The notes under the pieces are model-generated. The model had not been told where the DNA came from and searched no databases. It was given only the letters and a program-made list of their open reading frames with translations. Positions 1-10,028 of a stretch of DNA of 64,000 bases are shown here, in pieces (positions within the stretch are counted from its first letter, which is position 1; each line of letters begins with the position of its first letter). This DNA is from Gnetum montanum (lineage: Eukaryota; Streptophyta; Gnetopsida; Gnetales; Gnetaceae). The stretch covers positions 223,112-287,111 of the forward strand of contig MNCI01035130.1 in assembly GCA_015680685.1 (NCBI GenBank), in the 5' to 3' direction. The position numbers and the translations under genes were made by a program.

Positions 1-159
1 TAATGGAGGTAACTGACAAGACTGAGATGATTGAAGGGATCATTAGGCAAGTCAAGATCAAGGGTGTGGACATTCAAGAGAGACCCACCATCACAAATGA
101 AGGGGCAGCAGAGGGCATTGTAGGCACTAGAATCATGGCCTTGATGAGCCTTTTCTTGC

Positions 160-1620
160 TACCCAAAGCATGTTAAACATTCTAGAGGTAGTGCAAATTC
201 CTACAAGGTACATTAAGGATAGTTAGATCAACAGCCTAGACATGAACAATATTCCTAGGTTCAAAGGGGAATATAACTTAGATCTGTAGAATCATCTTCA
301 AGCTTTCCACAATGCTTGTGTGTTGCAAAATATAGAAAATCATTTGCAAAAGCTTACTTTTTCACCATGATACTCATTTAAAAAGTAGAATGCTAGTACC
401 ATTCCTTAGAACTGGAATTCATGAGATGGTGGAGCACAATGCTTGAAATATTCAATGACAAGTATCAGACATACTCCTAAGTGTCTAATTTGAGGAGATA
501 GATCCAAGGATGGAAGCAAGTATCAAACATCGTAGATGGTCTCCAATAAAAAATGAGAAGAATTCTTAGTGTCTATGCCCAAGGGTGATTGTTAGAATTA
601 AGAGAAAATAAAATCCAAAGGCTAATTGAGTAAGTAGTGAAGAAAGAAGGAGAGTTGAGGAAACATGAAAGTATAGAAGAGTGCAACCGTGATCCTTCTA
701 TTCATAAGAGGAAGGTGTGATTTTGTGACAGTGAGGAGGAATCATTACTTTATGAGGTGGTGAATCATAAGACCTTGCTAATTCAAAAATGCATCTATGA
801 AATTTCAGCCATGGTTAATTAGTTGTGGGACTTTGTGGATAGCAAATTTCAAGCTGTCCTGAAAATTTCTGAAGAGTCTAAAGAACATAGTAGTAATCAT
901 GATCATAGGAGGTGCAAGAAAGTTGAACATGTTAATCAAAGGGGTAAGGGAAAGATTTTTGCAATAGGAGAAGTTGTGGAAACTAAATTAGACAATGATG
1001 ATGGGTGTGACATTTGCTCCTATGAACATCCAAAAAGATGTTACCCCATTGTTTCACACTTACAAGAGTCTAGGGTGTATGCTCTAAATCTATGACTAGT
1101 AAGAAGGCAAACACCCAAAATATTTTCTTATCCTCAAGGTAATCCTAGGTAGTTCCACTAGCAACAACAACATTATCCAAGTGGAACTCCACCACAATCA
1201 TATAAGTAGTATTAATAGTGGCAGCAATCATAATAATGGGCGTTGGCACTACTAAGGCAACAATATGATAGACAACTTGATCCATATGGATATTACGTTT
1301 AGCAACCCTTTTCTCCACATGACTCTTCTAGTCATGTTTTGACCTTCCAACCTCACTACTACCCTCTTGACTATTATCAAACTCATTCTCCACATTTAAA
1401 GAGGGATACAACCTTTTACCCTTATCCTCCTATTCCTACACATGTTCCTCCACCCTCAACATAGCTACCACCTACTCCATCTATGCAAGGTAAACTTCCA
1501 ACTTGACCATAGCAATGCAACACTATTAGGATAGTTAATCTACAATCAGTTCATCAATCAAGTGGTTCTAGTAATAAAACATAAAAAGATCATTTTTTTG
1601 ACCCAACAGTCCATCTAAGC
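160..1620 (+). pseudogene. Athila-type gag remnant
   Basis: From about position 251 one frame reads IPRFKGEYNLD followed by NHLQAFHNACVLQN, the conserved start of the plant Retrotrans_gag capsid domain. It continues near 420 with MRWWSTMLEIFNDKYQTY. An open stretch at 823-1095 holds a small Cys/His cluster (CDIC, then His and Cys, about residues 62-72) that resembles a nucleocapsid zinc knuckle. A Pro/Tyr/Gln-rich stretch at about 1300-1500 closely matches the reverse strand at 47160-47410 in copy 2. Many in-frame stops and probable frameshifts break the gene. Gag would form the virus-like particle in the cytoplasm. Confidence 0.7.
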
Positions 1621-1739
1621 CCTCACATATACATACAATTGGTAATCCTACTCCTCCATCTTCCTCTATATCAAATTTCTTCAAATACCCTTCAAACCAA
1701 ATACTGCCCAAGATCCATACTATTATGCTTACTCATGTT

Positions 1740-2165
1740 GTATCAAATTGGATTCATGATAGGAACCTTTACAAGAAACTAGCTAATCCTAGAGATTGCT
1801 AAGAATGAACTGTGTAAAGCTCTTCTTGATTTAAGTTCCAGTGTCATCTTGATTTCTCATGAGATATACTACATGGAACCTACCTCCTCTCAAGAAGAGC
1901 AATATTATATTAGAATTGATACTCCAATCCATCACTGTTTCATTAGAACTAGTAGAGGACATTGTGACCACTATTCGTGGGTGGTCTTATTCTATTGATT
2001 TCCTAGTAATCAAAGTTGAGAACTGTAAAGGGAACTTCCCAATCATCATGGGAAGGGCATGGCTAAGAACTGTTGATGCAAGAATGGGCATTAGAGATCA
2101 TACCTTGGAGATATCTAATGAAAATGTATTTAAAAAGATCGAGAAGAAGCAAGTTCCATGAATCA
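1740..2165 (+). pseudogene. Retroviral-type aspartic protease remnant (Athila copy 1)
   Basis: Around 1820 the frame reads KALLDLSSSVILISHEIYY, which aligns with ALLDSGSSVNLISHEMYT in copy 2 (minus strand, 46614-46970). The catalytic D-S-G triad has become D-L-S here, so the enzyme would be dead. A frameshift follows the active site. The open stretch 1859-2161 then carries the downstream flap and the block IIMGRAWLRTVDA, matching the usual L/I-GR-WL segment of plant retropepsins. The protease normally releases gag and pol proteins from the polyprotein. Confidence 0.65.
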
Positions 2166-2699
2166 CGTACAATCATACAAGGTGTAATTGCATGTAAAAT
2201 ATTTAGTCTATTAAATAAGCATATATCTTTGCATGTAGGTAGTGTGCTTTAAAAGTAGATATTCAAATGTGCTTATATGTAGTAGCCACAAAACAAGAGG
2301 GTACCCAATGGCTAACCACTGATTCTGAAAGTAGCATACTTCGCATGGAACCTACTTAAAGCTTAACATGTGCATATGTTACAAGCATGGATGAACTAAA
2401 GTAAGTTCATCACCAACTCTATTATAATGCAAATGATGATACCTATTAGGAAGAGTTGGAAATTCCTAAAAATTTCAAGTAATATCCTCTTAAATAAAAA
2501 ACTCTACCTACTAGCATGGGGTATGTATTCTTAAAAAATGGGAAGTAGATAATAATCAATGCAAATCCTACTCTATAATAATACTAGATACTATTGAATG
2601 TGGTTAAAAATGGTCAATAGCCTTTGCTTGGTCATATCCTAAACTCATAGGGATTGATTTGAGGATATGCCAACATGTTATCTACACTACCCGATCATG
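2166..2699 (+). other. Protease-RT linker of Athila copy 1, no intact frame
   Basis: This segment corresponds to the linker between protease and RT. Copy 2 has the matching linker on the minus strand at about 45970-46580. A broken frame near 2640-2700 resembles the Athila RT N-terminus. I see no independent gene. Confidence 0.5.
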
Positions 2700-3520
2700 A
2701 AGCCAAAGAGGTAGCCATAGAGGTGATTGAACTCCAAATTGAAGCAAATCATCAAGGAGGAAATTGAACAACTCTTTAAGGTGAGGTTTATCTATCCCAT
2801 TGCAAATAGTGAGTGGGTTAGTTTACTCATAATTGTGCCAAAAAAAGGTGACAAGTGGTGGGTCTACATTGATATTTGGCTATTGAATATGATAACATTC
2901 AAGGATCATTTTTTGTTAAGATTTGTTGATCAAGTGTTAGATAACATATTTGAGCATTGCTACTATATTTTTTTGGATGGTTATAATGGCTATAAACAAA
3001 TTTAGATCACACCAGAGGATTAGGCCAAAACAACATTTATGAGTCCTTGGGGGACTTTTGAATATTGCAAGATTCCTTTTGGTCTATGCAATGCTCCTTC
3101 TATATTCCAATGTTTGGTCCCTAGCATTTTTTAACAATAACTAGGTAGTATGGTAGAAGTATTTATGGATGACTTCTCTACCTATGGGGATACATTTGAG
3201 CAAGCCTTGGACTACCTTGAGTAAGTGCTAAAATGATATGTTGAAATAAACTTATGGCTCAATTGGCAAAAGAGTCATTTAATGGTTTAAGAGGGCATTA
3301 TGTTGGGGCATAGAATATCACAAATAGAAATTGAGGTTGACCCTAAAAAAATAAGGGTCATCCAATAAATGACCCAGCAACCAAAAATCATCAAAAATGT
3401 TCAGTCATTCTTTAGACACATTGGCTACTACCGATGATTCATAGAGAATTTTTCTAAGATCACAGAACCATTGGTTAAGCTAATAAAGAAAGATTCTCCA
3501 TTTTTCTAGACCAAGGAATG
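2700..3520 (+). pseudogene. Reverse transcriptase remnant, Athila type
   Basis: The frame from 2727 shows the RT palm: SEWVSLLIIVPKKGDKW, then FLDGYNGYKQI carrying the first catalytic Asp. A stop at 3003 replaces the next codon. The following part has SPWGTFEYCKIPFGLCNAPS and the catalytic box VFMDDFS at 3154-3180, both Asp present. Downstream come NLWLNWQKSHLMV, the GHRIS motif and the connection block FFRHIGYYR. Stops at Gln and Trp positions are frequent. The enzyme would copy element RNA into DNA. PFGLCNAP together with VFMDDFS places it in the Athila lineage rather than Tat or chromovirus. Confidence 0.85.
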
Positions 3521-4010
3521 TAAAAAAAAATTCAAAAACTAAAGAAAAAACTTGCAAAAAGTCTAATTCTACAAGCACCTAACTAGTCCAAACCATTTCA
3601 TATTATGATAGATGCATCAAATTATGCTTTGGGAGTTGTGCTTACATAGTTGGATGACAAGACATATCCATATTACATCTACTATGTAAGTCAAAGCATT
3701 GTGGGTGTACAAATGAATTGCATCACCATAGAAAATGAATTAATGGTAGTGGTGTTTGCTCTGAAAAATTTTAGGCATTATGTGCTTGGATACAAAGTGC
3801 TTATGCACATAGACCACAGTGCCATTCACTTCCTCATGAACAATCCAATGGTGAAACCCTTGTGACCTATGATGGTTGGTGATCTTACAGGAATTGGATG
3901 CTAAGATGGTAGATCGAAAGGGAACTAAGAATGTGGTTACTAACCACTTGTCTCAGTTGCTATGGGATAACAAAGAGGAAAAAAACATACTATTAGATTT
4001 ATTTCCTGAT
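3520..4010 (+). pseudogene. RNase H remnant (Athila copy 1)
   Basis: After the RT connection the sequence reads IMIDASNYALGVVL around 3605, which contains the first RNase H Asp. The open stretch 3650-3865 follows with ENELMVVVFALKNFRHYVLGYK, holding the catalytic Glu, and the block HIDHSAIHFLMN, holding the second Asp. This is the classical Ty3/gypsy RNase H. Copy 2 carries the same domain on the minus strand at 44784-44999. It degrades RNA in RNA-DNA hybrids during reverse transcription. Breaks lie near both ends. Confidence 0.8.
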
Positions 4011-4079
4011 GAAATCCTCTTTGCTAGGGCTTAACTAAATAATTTCTTATTGAGCCTAAATGATATGATGACATTCTTA

Positions 4080-5300
4080 CCTATCTTCTCACTTAAGAGA
4101 TGCCACAAGGATTAGACCATCGAAAGAAACAATAGTTTCTTCACTAGGTAAAAAATGCTTCATGGAGATCAACAAACATCTCTACAAGGTGTGTGTTGAT
4201 GGCCTAGTCTGTTGGTATGTCCCTGATGCTGATCAACTATGCGTTCTCTAGGATGTTCATGAGGGTCCTTATGGGGACCACTATGATGGGAGATGCATGA
4301 TCATTAAAATCTTGATTGTAAGGTACTATTGGCCAACAATCTTCAGGGATGCTCACCAATTTGTCCACTCTTGTGAATGCTACCAACAAGATGGTGGAAT
4401 GACTACTTGAATAAAGAAACCTCAATAGTGGATCCAACCATTTGAACCCTTTGACATCTAGGGCATTAATTTCATGGGTCCCATCACACTCATGTTAAAT
4501 GAAAAAATGTACATCATCGTTGTTGTTAGCTATTGTACATACATCTTCTATTGCTACTTGGTTTGTTCAAAAAAAAAATGTTATAAATAGGTTTGGTGTG
4601 CCATGTGCATTAATTTTTGACAATGAAACCCACTTTACAGCCACTACCTTTTAGAAGTTTATTCAATGCTTAGGGGTTAAACATAAACTAATAACACAAT
4701 ATTACCCCTAAGCCAATGGTCAAGGTAAGGTTAGAAACAAGAAAATCAAAAAGATCTTAATGATAATCATTAGCAAATATAGGAGGGATTGGAGCATAAA
4801 ACTCAACAATGCCCTATGAGCTTATCACTCAACATGGAAACTTCCTATAGGCTATTCTCCCTATGAGATGATGTAAAAAAAATTACCAATACTTTCTATT
4901 CAATTCAAGCTTTATACACTTTCAACAGCCTATAACCTTGACTTTGACTTAAGTCTAGCACAAAAAGAGAGATTAATGAATCTCAACTTGCTAAAGAAAA
5001 ACTAATTTGTGGTGCTTTCATCTAATGAGTTGCACAAGGCATTCAACAAAAAATGTCATGATCTTAAAATTAGAAAAGTTAAATTTCAACTAAGAGATAA
5101 GGTCCTCTACTAGAACCTCACATATGTACCTCAATGAACTAATCTTTAGATGTTGTGGAAAAGACCTTATATAATTTACAAAATTTTCAATTTTTGGGCC
5201 ATGTTGATCTACAAACCTAAGAGCCCAAACTAGAAACAACTTATCAACATACAACAAGTCAAACCTTTCCATGAGCCTAAGCAAGCTAATGCAACAAATG
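4080..5300 (+). pseudogene. Integrase remnant (Athila copy 1)
   Basis: The His-His-Cys-Cys zinc module is visible at about 4250-4390: HEGPYGDHYDGRCM with a Trp-Pro after RYY, then HSCECYQQ. The catalytic core follows near 4450 with WGINFMGPI (first Asp replaced by Asn) and near 4610 with a LIFDNETHF block (second Asp). A NGQGKVRNKKIKK segment near 4720 corresponds to the catalytic-Glu region (Gln-Val-Glu), here altered. The C-terminal part reaches about 5260. Integrase inserts the DNA copy into chromosomes. Several stops and shifts make it non-functional. Confidence 0.75.
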
Positions 5301-5389
5301 CCTCATCAGATGGACAACCATGCTCAATCTTTTGAATCTCCTTCTTTCAACTTAGTCATTGGGGAGATGCCCATCCATGCTAATTATAT

Positions 5390-6980
5390 AAGTAGCTCCT
5401 TAGTTTTTTACCTTTTTTTTTTTACACATTTTTATTTTCCACCTTGTTAATTTTATAGATTTTTGTTTTACACATTATTTATCTTTTACTTTTTGTTTTT
5501 ACATTATTAATTTTTTAAGATTTTTGTTTTAGAACATTGTTAGTATGTTTTATTTTTCCAAAATATTTTACAATTTCTTATATATGTTCCTTTATTTCAA
5601 TGTGATTTTCTTATTATGTTTTAATAATAACATTCCTTATTGCTAACTGGGTATAATGTGGTTTGTTTGATGTGGGCATGTGTTATGTAGTTATTTGATT
5701 GTTGGTGTTTGGATTGTAACTTTGAATTTTGTTATTGATAACTAGGACATGGTTTCTTTTTTATGAAATAAACAATGAGTGCGCAACATCCATCCATCCA
5801 CAAACTCTATGGCTTTCCTTCTTTTGGAAGTATGAGGTCTCTTTTTCATTAATAAAACATTAACAAACTTGTGACTTTGGTAGCTTCTAAATTTGAAAAG
5901 GATTCAAAGGTTTTGAACATGGTGTGACTTCAAGGGAACTCAGTACTCTTTGTGCCTTTCTTCTTGGATGCATATGTGTTTTCATGGATTCTTTATCATT
6001 TTATGTAGACCAATAATAGGAGGTTGAATAAGTCTCTGGATGGTGTGGTTCCCATCATCATAAAAAATAAAAGCCAAAAAATAAAAAGATGATGGGAATT
6101 CAAGGCACACCCTTTAGACAAAATAAATAGGCTACAAGCATTGGTTATAAAACTAGAAAGGCATGTTACCTATGCCCAAAGGTCCCCTCTAACTAAGGCT
6201 CTTCTTTACTTCCCACTTCTCTTTTCTTCTTTAATAAGGAATGGTGGTTGTTTTGTGGAAGTACTCTTATGTCTGGGGGGTGGATTGGTCTTAGAGTGGT
6301 GATGCAACGTCACTAAATGTGGTTGGTTTTGGTTTGGACTAAAGATAGATTTTATTAGCTCACTTAACCACAAAAATTTAAGGGACTTCATGTGACCTTA
6401 ATTGGAAACTACATTCCACTCTCTCTATTATTCATCTATGTTTTCCATGTCTCACCTCACTATTGATTTCATGTTCTTATTTGATGTTTTGGTTTGATGT
6501 GTCGAAATTCATAGGTAGTTTCTTGTGGGTTTTTGTACTTAACTTTCTGTAACCATTAATGATCCATGGGGCCCATGAACTTCTTGGTTTGAAGTTATGC
6601 AAGGGAAATAAAGGGCATGTGCCTGCTTTGGGGAGGACTCACTTACATATCTTTTAATTGGTTTAGTTAAGTTCTTTATCCTTAGATATCATCACAATCA
6701 AATCTTTTTTTCATACCACATTAGTGACATCCAATGGTGTGCATCTTCACAATGTTTTTAAGTGAAATTCTCTTTTTATTGTTGTGAATTATTTAACCCT
6801 CTTTAATCATTTCATCACATTTGAACTTTTCTGAATTTAATGGACTATTTATCTATTTTTCCTATTAACAAAATCAATCTATCGTAATCACAACCTAGTC
6901 AAGTGTAACAATTGACAAGACAATGTACTTAAAAGCTATATGTTACACATTGCATACTAATCCATGATTTTGTCATGATT
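5390..6980 (+). other. 3' spacer of Athila copy 1 with oligopurine tract
   Basis: This is a T-rich noncoding stretch after integrase. An A-rich purine tract lies at 6062-6089, just before TGATGGGAATT. The stretch from about 5790 to 6980 aligns with the reverse strand of 43120-41440 in copy 2, including the block 'CTAACTAAGGCTCTT'. In copy 2 an env-like reading frame follows this spacer, so I favour an internal spacer with an internal polypurine tract. It could instead be an LTR starting at 6090. A matching second LTR would decide, and none is in the window. Confidence 0.5.
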
Positions 6981-8165
6981 GTAGTGGAAAGTTTGGATTG
7001 GAAGTAGTACTATCTTCACTAAAGGATAAGCAGTAGCATCATGTGATGTGGACCCTTCATAATTGTTGAATCTTCTCCCTCGCTCTTCAACTACCAGAGG
7101 AGTTGGATGTTAATTTTGTCCAAGGTGTTCAACTCTATTTTTATGAACATCAAATTTTGTAAAATATTGTAAATCCATACACTTGAGCACTTAGAATTTA
7201 TCTATTTCATCTGAGTCAATTACATGTTAGTCAATAATCCCATACCTTCCTAATATTTTGGAAGAACCTTGTTCCTCTTTTTGTTCACTTGAGGATGAGT
7301 TTTCATTTAGTCATGGGGGTATGATCAACAATTTTTTGTCTAGCTTCAATATGGGATATTTAATATTGGATCCTCGATATCAGATACCTGATATCAAGCC
7401 CCAAGATGTGATGTTGAATATCTGATATCGTGGGGTATGTGCTTGGGCATACGACTTCTAGATAGCTTTTTGTCATAGCATAGCAAAGCTCTTGTAGTTT
7501 GTTTTTTCCAAAGTTCCTGGAACAAGAGGCATTGAGTGTACAGATCTTTATTCAAGCACTATTGTACCTAAGCAAAGTAGTGTGTGTAGCAATAAAGATG
7601 AGCTTTCTAATAAAACCTTGTAGCACCTTGGCTAGCTTAAATACTTTATTTGTGCATTTAATGTTTTATGCAATTTCCTATAATGCTCTTAAGTAATTAA
7701 GCTAAGTAAGCTAGTTCAATTAAATATAAGTTAGTTAAACACATAAGTACAATCACTTCAAGCATGCATATGACTCTTGGTAATCTTAGCAATGCTTAAC
7801 ATTTAGTAACCCAATAGCATTGTACATATTTAGGATGTGCACAGAAACTGAGATCGGATACTTATTTAGGATAATGAGTTATTAATTAGCAATTAGATTA
7901 GTTAAATTGGTTCACAAAATAAGTTTCAAGTTGTTCTTAATTGTAGAAAAAGAAAATACAAAATAATAAAAATCATGTGCCTCAATTACACTTAACCATA
8001 CAATCAAGCTTCACAAGTGTAGTTGAGAAGACAACAATTGTCATGATTAAATTTCACGTCCTAGAACTAGTGTACTTAAGAACCTAAGGTCTATGGAATT
8101 CAATCAGATTGTGTGTGAATTCTTGTGATTCGTATGGTTGGGCATAGGGGTGCCTCGCTGCTCAT
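6981..8165. other. AT-rich stretch without recognised gene
   Basis: I see no coding domain and no paired LTR in this stretch. It holds short palindromic GATATC-containing segments near 7375-7430. Its left edge is where similarity to the Athila spacer ends. Its right edge is where similarity to the chromovirus-like copy at 36719-40408 begins. Confidence 0.4.
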
Positions 8166-8399
8166 TGCTCTAACTATGATGCTATATTGGGTATGAATTA
8201 GCTATCTCAATATTAGAAACTCTTAGATTGCTATATTACAGGACACTTTCCTTGGTAACAAATTATGGTGTTTTGATAATACTAGGCTATGTAAGGCAAA
8301 ACTGAATCTTGTTTCCTTGAGATATTTTTACTAGTTGTCGATGAAAAGTTATTCTTATTTTGCTATTTTCATTTGTAACCTTCCCTTATCATAGAAGCT

Positions 8400-8870
8400 T
8401 AATCAAGTTTTAATTATTCATGAGTTTCTTAATCTTAGTTACCTAGTTTACCTCAAAGGTATGATGTTGAATTTGAGATTACTCTGAAACCTAATGCAAA
8501 ATCCATCTTCAAGTTTCCACATAGGATGTCCCCTATTGAAATAGTAGAATTAGAGATTCAACTTGAGGAGTTACTTAACAAAGACCTAATTCATCTTAGT
8601 GCATCTCCATAGGGTGGCCTTATTCTCTTTGTAAAGAAGAATGATGGTAGTATGAGGCTATTTATTAATTACTAATAGTTGAACTATATTATTATGAAGA
8701 AAAAATATTTTTTGCCATGCATAGAAATTTTTTTTAATTAATTTAGGGAACCTCAACTATTCTCTAAGATTGAATTAAAGTCAAGTACAACCAAGTTCAT
8801 ATCAAGTAGGAGGATGTTCCCAAGAAATTCTTTAGAGCATAGTATGAACATTATGAGTTAGCTCATAGTT
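8400..8870 (+). pseudogene. Truncated RT, chromovirus type
   Basis: The frame shows KPNAKSIFKFPHRMSP-like spacing, then IQLEELLNKDLIHLSASP and LFVKKNDGSMRLFINY, the conserved RT entry blocks of Ty3/gypsy chromoviruses. The Asp of the usual CIDYR block is replaced by Asn. The palm continues with FSKIELKSS until about 8866, where homology to the other copy stops abruptly before the catalytic box. The coding is therefore truncated at the deletion junction. Confidence 0.7.
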
Positions 8871-9011
8871 ACTCCATTTATGGACTTATTTATTTAGGTT
8901 AATCCTTGATGTGGACTTATTTATTTAGGATTAACCTAAATAAATAATGTTCACATCAAGCACATTATGGACTTATTAAATAAATGATGTGGACTTATTA
9001 AGTTAGCTCAT
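8856..9011. repeat. Deletion filler: 11-bp direct repeat flanking a hairpin
   Basis: AGTTAGCTCAT occurs at 8856-8866 and again at 9001-9011, bracketing a 134-bp insert. Inside it, 8905-8960 is an almost perfect inverted repeat with arms of about 27 bp (CTTGATGTGGAC at one end, mirrored as GTTCACATCAAG at the other). The phrase GGACTTATT recurs four times. The insert sits exactly where the chromovirus copy lost about 1.3 kb. Either a small insertion with a long duplication or a repair-synthesis filler could explain it. Confidence 0.65.
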
Positions 9012-9790
9012 TTCCTAGCTATGAAGACTTCATCTAGCATGGAGGATGTTATGTAATTATTCATCTTTAAGATCATACAATTACATTATATTCCTACTAA
9101 GATTATCTCAGATCATGATATCAAATTCATTTTTTATTTTTAACATGCATTAATTAACAACCTAGGTATTAGGCTGAAAGTGAGTTTAGCTTATCATGTA
9201 CAAACTAATAGTTAAGTTGAGAGAGTTAACCAAGTATTGAAGGATATGATTCAATATTATGCCTTGTAGTCTTTAGATAATTAGAATAGTTTATTTCCAT
9301 TAATAGAGTTTTCTTGCAACAATAGCTATCAGTCTAGTTTAAAGATAGCATCATACAAATTTTTATATAGAAGATCTTGTAGAAATCCCATGTACTAGGA
9401 TGCACTAGAGGATAGGTAATTTATCAATTCAGATATTATGTTGATGATGATAGGGTATAATAGGAAGATTCATGAGTAGCTAAAAGTAGCTTAGGATCAT
9501 CAAGCAAGCTACATGAATTGTAAGAGTGGGCCTCTTCTATTTGCAATTGGTGACAAGATGTTCATTTGTGTCTTTGCACTAAAGGAATTGATGCATATCA
9601 ATCAAAAAGAAATACTTGCATCTTGTTACATTGGAACATTGACATTCTTTAGTTCATAGAAGAGGTTTTGTATCATGCTAATTTGGCTTTATAACTTTCA
9701 AGCATTCATTATGTATTTCATGTCTCCATGGTGCAAAAGTATATCCATGATAATGGTCATGTTATTCATTGGTCTGAGGTATACCTTCAA
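9000..9790 (+). pseudogene. Integrase core and C-terminus, chromovirus type
   Basis: The frame reads FLAMKTSSSMEDVM, then PTKIISDHDIKFI with the second catalytic Asp. VERVNQVLKDMIQYY follows, with Glu at the third catalytic position. A later block, FAIGDKMFICVFALK, is the GPF-region C-terminal domain. The same segments occur in copy 2 at about 39410-40010. Stops at several Gln positions break it. The zinc finger and first catalytic Asp are lost with the upstream deletion. Confidence 0.7.
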
Positions 9791-9975
9791 GCTAATGCCT
9801 CATATCTGTAGTATCTTGTTAGGATCTTGTTTTGAATGAAGTACCAATTCTGTAGTATAATTTTTTCCATTCTAAAGATCTTGTGGAGGTATCATGGTTC
9901 CCAAGATTCTCCTCGGAAGCTTGAATCTAATTTATATTTATCTCATCTTGAGATCTTTAGGGAGGAAGATTCTTA

Positions 9976-10028
9976 AGTGGAGGGGAGGAAGGGAAAGGGG
10001 AGAAAAGGAAGGGAAGAGGAAGCGGAGG
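9976..10028 (+). other. Polypurine tract, chromovirus copy 1
   Basis: About 50 bases are almost all A and G (GGAGGGGAGGAAGGGAAAGG and onward), ending just before TGTAAAAACTC. A purine run of this kind primes plus-strand DNA synthesis directly upstream of the 3' LTR. Copy 2 has a similar run at 40380-40399, followed by a related TATAACATTTT. Confidence 0.7.

Larger units (their letters stand above)
1..6980 (+). mobile_element. Athila-type Ty3/gypsy retrotransposon, copy 1 (5' end outside window)
   Basis: The domain order gag, protease, RT, RNase H, integrase and long 3' spacer is read on the plus strand. The RT carries VFMDDFS, a NL.LNW.KSHLMV block and an EGI.LGH block, which are typical of the Athila branch of Ty3/gypsy. 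All reading frames are broken by many stops, so the copy is dead. A second copy of the same family lies inverted at 40430-47410, and the two can be aligned through gag, pol and the 3' spacer. The 5' LTR lies left of the window. The right limit is where similarity to copy 2 ends, near 6980. I infer the family from motifs only. Confidence 0.8.
8170..10028 (+). mobile_element. Chromovirus-like Ty3/gypsy element, copy 1, internally deleted
   Basis: The sequence from about 8170 aligns with the element at 37480 onward. It starts in the protease-RT linker, continues through the RT N-terminus and, after a gap, into the integrase core and C-terminus. It ends at a polypurine tract at 9976-10028. Compared with copy 2, about 1.3 kb covering the RT catalytic box, RNase H and the integrase zinc finger is missing, and a 134-bp filler stands in its place. 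All frames carry stops. Assignment to the Tekay/Del-like chromoviruses rests on RT and integrase motifs; I cannot identify the chromodomain itself. Confidence 0.7.
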
